A stretch of DNA of 64,000 nucleotides from Saccharomonospora marina XMU15 (GTDB taxonomy: Bacteria > Actinomycetota > Actinomycetes > Mycobacteriales > Pseudonocardiaceae), in assembly GCF_000244955.1 (NCBI RefSeq), contig NZ_CM001439.1, forward strand, positions 2,942,628-3,006,627, read 5' to 3'. The first letter of the stretch is position 1. Each line of letters starts with the position of its first letter. Under the pieces are notes generated by a model, which was not told where the DNA came from, made no database searches, and saw only the letters and a program-made list of their open reading frames with translations. The translations under genes and the position numbers were made by a program. Of the stretch, positions 62,641-64,000 are shown in pieces.

Positions 62641-63684
62641 GTGCACACCAAGGGCATCACCTACGACACCGGCTTCGTCCGCAACGGCGTACCCTCCCGC
62701 GAGCGGTTCGATCCCGAGGTGGTCGAGCGAGAACTGGCCGTAATCCGTGACGATCTGCACTGCACCGCCGTCCGCATCACCGGGGGCGATCCGCGGCGGC
62801 TGGAGCTGGCCGCCGCTCGTGCCGCCGAACTCGGTCTCGAGGTCTGGTTCTCGCCCTACCCGCTGGAACTGACCGCCGAGGAGATGCTGTCGCTGCTCGC
62901 CGACTGTGCCGAGGCGGCCGAGCGAGTCCGACAGCGGGGAGCCGAGGTCGTGTTCGTCACCGGCGCCGAGTTGAGCCTCATGAACAGGGGATTCCTGCCC
63001 GGCGACACGCAGCAGGACCGACTCCAGGGACTGCTCGGCCAACGCGATCGGCTACCCGAACTGGCAGGCGAGCTGTCCGAACGGGTCAACGATTTCCTCG
63101 GCCACGCCGTGAAAGTCGTCCGGGAACGATTCGGGGGCAGGCTCACCTACGCCGCCGTTCAGCTTGAACGCATCGACTGGACGCCCTTCGACATCATCGG
63201 CGTCGACCTGTACCGGTCTGCCGAGGTCGCCGACCAGTTCGGCGCGGGCGTGCGCACGCTGGTCGCGCAGGGCAACGCCCAGGACAAGCCGGTGGTGATC
63301 ACCGAGTTCGGCACGACCGCCTACCGTGGGGCGGCAGACCGGGGTGCCCGTTGCATGGAGATCGCCGAGTTCGATCCCGACACCGGCATGCCGGTACGGC
63401 TGGACGGTCACTACATCCGCGACGAGGCAGGGCAGGCCGGCTACCTACGCGAACTGCTGGAGATTTTCGACGCCGAAGGCGTCGACGGGGCGTTCGTCTT
63501 CCTCTTCGCGCTCGACGGCTTCCCACACCGCCCCTGCGGCGACCCCCGCGACGACCTCGACCTGGCCAGCCCCGCCATCGTCAAGTACCTCGAACAGCAC
63601 CAGGGCCACACCTACCCGGACCTGCCCTGGGAACCCAAGGCAGCCTTCCACGCCTTGGCCGACTACTACCGAGGCCAACCATGA
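62641..63684 (+). CDS. TIM-barrel hydrolase-like protein (annotated in relatives as abortive-infection protein)
   Basis: The 347-residue protein (VHTKGITYDTGFVRNG) has barrel-type alternation: RELAVIRDDLHCTAVRITGG, LELAAARAAELGLEVWFSPY, EVVFVTGAELSLMNRGFLPG, FDIIGVDLYRSAEVADQFGA and KPVVITEFGTTAYRGAADRG. The last motif resembles a glycosyl-hydrolase nucleophile Glu (TEFG). No signal peptide. I recall streptomycete relatives labelled abortive infection protein, but that role is not established from this sequence. GTG 62641 is preferred over GTG/ATG options at 62584. Confidence 0.7.
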   Translation: MHTKGITYDTGFVRNGVPSRERFDPEVVERELAVIRDDLHCTAVRITGGDPRRLELAAARAAELGLEVWFSPYPLELTAEEMLSLLADCAEAAERVRQRGAEVVFVTGAELSLMNRGFLPGDTQQDRLQGLLGQRDRLPELAGELSERVNDFLGHAVKVVRERFGGRLTYAAVQLERIDWTPFDIIGVDLYRSAEVADQFGAGVRTLVAQGNAQDKPVVITEFGTTAYRGAADRGARCMEIAEFDPDTGMPVRLDGHYIRDEAGQAGYLRELLEIFDAEGVDGAFVFLFALDGFPHRPCGDPRDDLDLASPAIVKYLEQHQGHTYPDLPWEPKAAFHALADYYRGQP

Positions 63685-63711
63685 GTTGCCGCTGAGCGGG
63701 CTCGCGGGCCG

Positions 63712-64000
63712 TCACGGTCGGCGGCCGATGAAACCGAGCAGCTTCGTCTGGACATCGGCATCCTCGGGCACCTCGACCCGGGGACCGTACTGCCCGCTGG
63801 TGCGGATCGCGGGCTCGTGCTCGCGCATGCCTGCCAGCAGCTCGGCGCACTTGACCGGATCGAGCTTCTCGTCCTGCCCGGTTGCCCGTGCCAGATCCCA
63901 GGTGTGCATGAAGACGTCGGCGGTGTAGAACCGGTCGATAGCCTGATCCAGCGGCAGCTCACCGACGTGGCGATTGGACAGCGTCCTGCTCGGTGTGGCC
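63712..64000 (-). CDS. TIGR03086/MDMPI-family protein (partial at right edge)
   Basis: The minus-strand frame is open to the window edge. It reads ATPSRTLSNRHVGELPLDQA, YTADVFMHTWDLARATGQDE and KLLGFIGRRP. HTWDLARATG is the family's C-terminal His/Asp metal-binding motif. It belongs to the mycothiol-dependent maleylpyruvate isomerase/DinB family, like the gene at 44327. The N-terminus lies beyond position 64000. Confidence 0.8.
   Translation of the reverse strand, partial: ATPSRTLSNRHVGELPLDQAIDRFYTADVFMHTWDLARATGQDEKLDPVKCAELLAGMREHEPAIRTSGQYGPRVEVPEDADVQTKLLGFIGRRP

Overview
The window is GC-rich throughout, with many GTG starts and stop/start overlaps. It carries an actinobacterial core block in the order known from Mycobacterium tuberculosis: pafA-pafB-pafC-tatA-tatC-(lipid kinase)-helY. 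RbpA, a mycothiol-type DinB protein, a polyprenol-phosphate-mannose synthase next to Lnt, an Eis-like acetyltransferase and DUF6230/DUF6114 proteins also point to Actinomycetota. Protein style suggests a Pseudonocardiaceae-type actinomycete (inference; no rRNA is present to confirm it).

Region 1 (1-19041) is mostly housekeeping: a PAP2/lipid-kinase fusion cut by the left edge, Pup ligase with its WYL regulators, Tat translocase, a second lipid kinase, the HelY helicase, two DUF4333 proteins either side of an Eis-like acetyltransferase, a 5'-3' exonuclease-like nuclease, a dienelactone hydrolase pseudogene, a LemA/M48 pair, an M24 peptidase with an Lrp-like regulator, and a small toxin-antitoxin-like pair.

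Region 2 (19042-31916) holds metabolic and envelope genes: an SGNH hydrolase, a KamA-type aminomutase divergent from an amidohydrolase, lnt-ppm1 (lipoprotein acylation and mannosyl donor synthesis), rbpA with a candidate sigma-R/H promoter, a UMF1-type transporter, a glycerophosphodiester phosphodiesterase, and a PrmC-like methyltransferase behind a leader ORF with mutually exclusive RNA hairpins.

Region 3 (32000-43830) has an FmdB/FmdA pair, two VOC-domain proteins around a WYL regulator with clear inverted-repeat operators, a MoxR/VWA pair, a DUF6230-DUF6114 operon, an arylamine N-acetyltransferase, and a DGPF/ECF42-type sigma module.

Region 4 (43830-64000) is accessory-like: a recombinase remnant, an MFS pump, a HAD hydrolase, a protein made of three tandem copies of one domain, a streptavidin-family protein without signal peptide divergent from a MerR-PP2C fusion, a tyrosine recombinase, a MerR-HEAT/HEAT pair, a second DGPF/ECF42-type sigma module, a zinc-ribbon coiled-coil protein, a GAP-family membrane protein, a PadR/GyrI-like pair, a methyltransferase, and a TIM-barrel-like protein behind a strong palindrome. 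The most distinctive signals are the cytoplasmic avidin-like protein, the MerR-PP2C fusion next to it, the attenuator-like leader at 31034-31130, and the two sigma/DGPF modules in one window. No rRNA, tRNA or CRISPR array was recognised.
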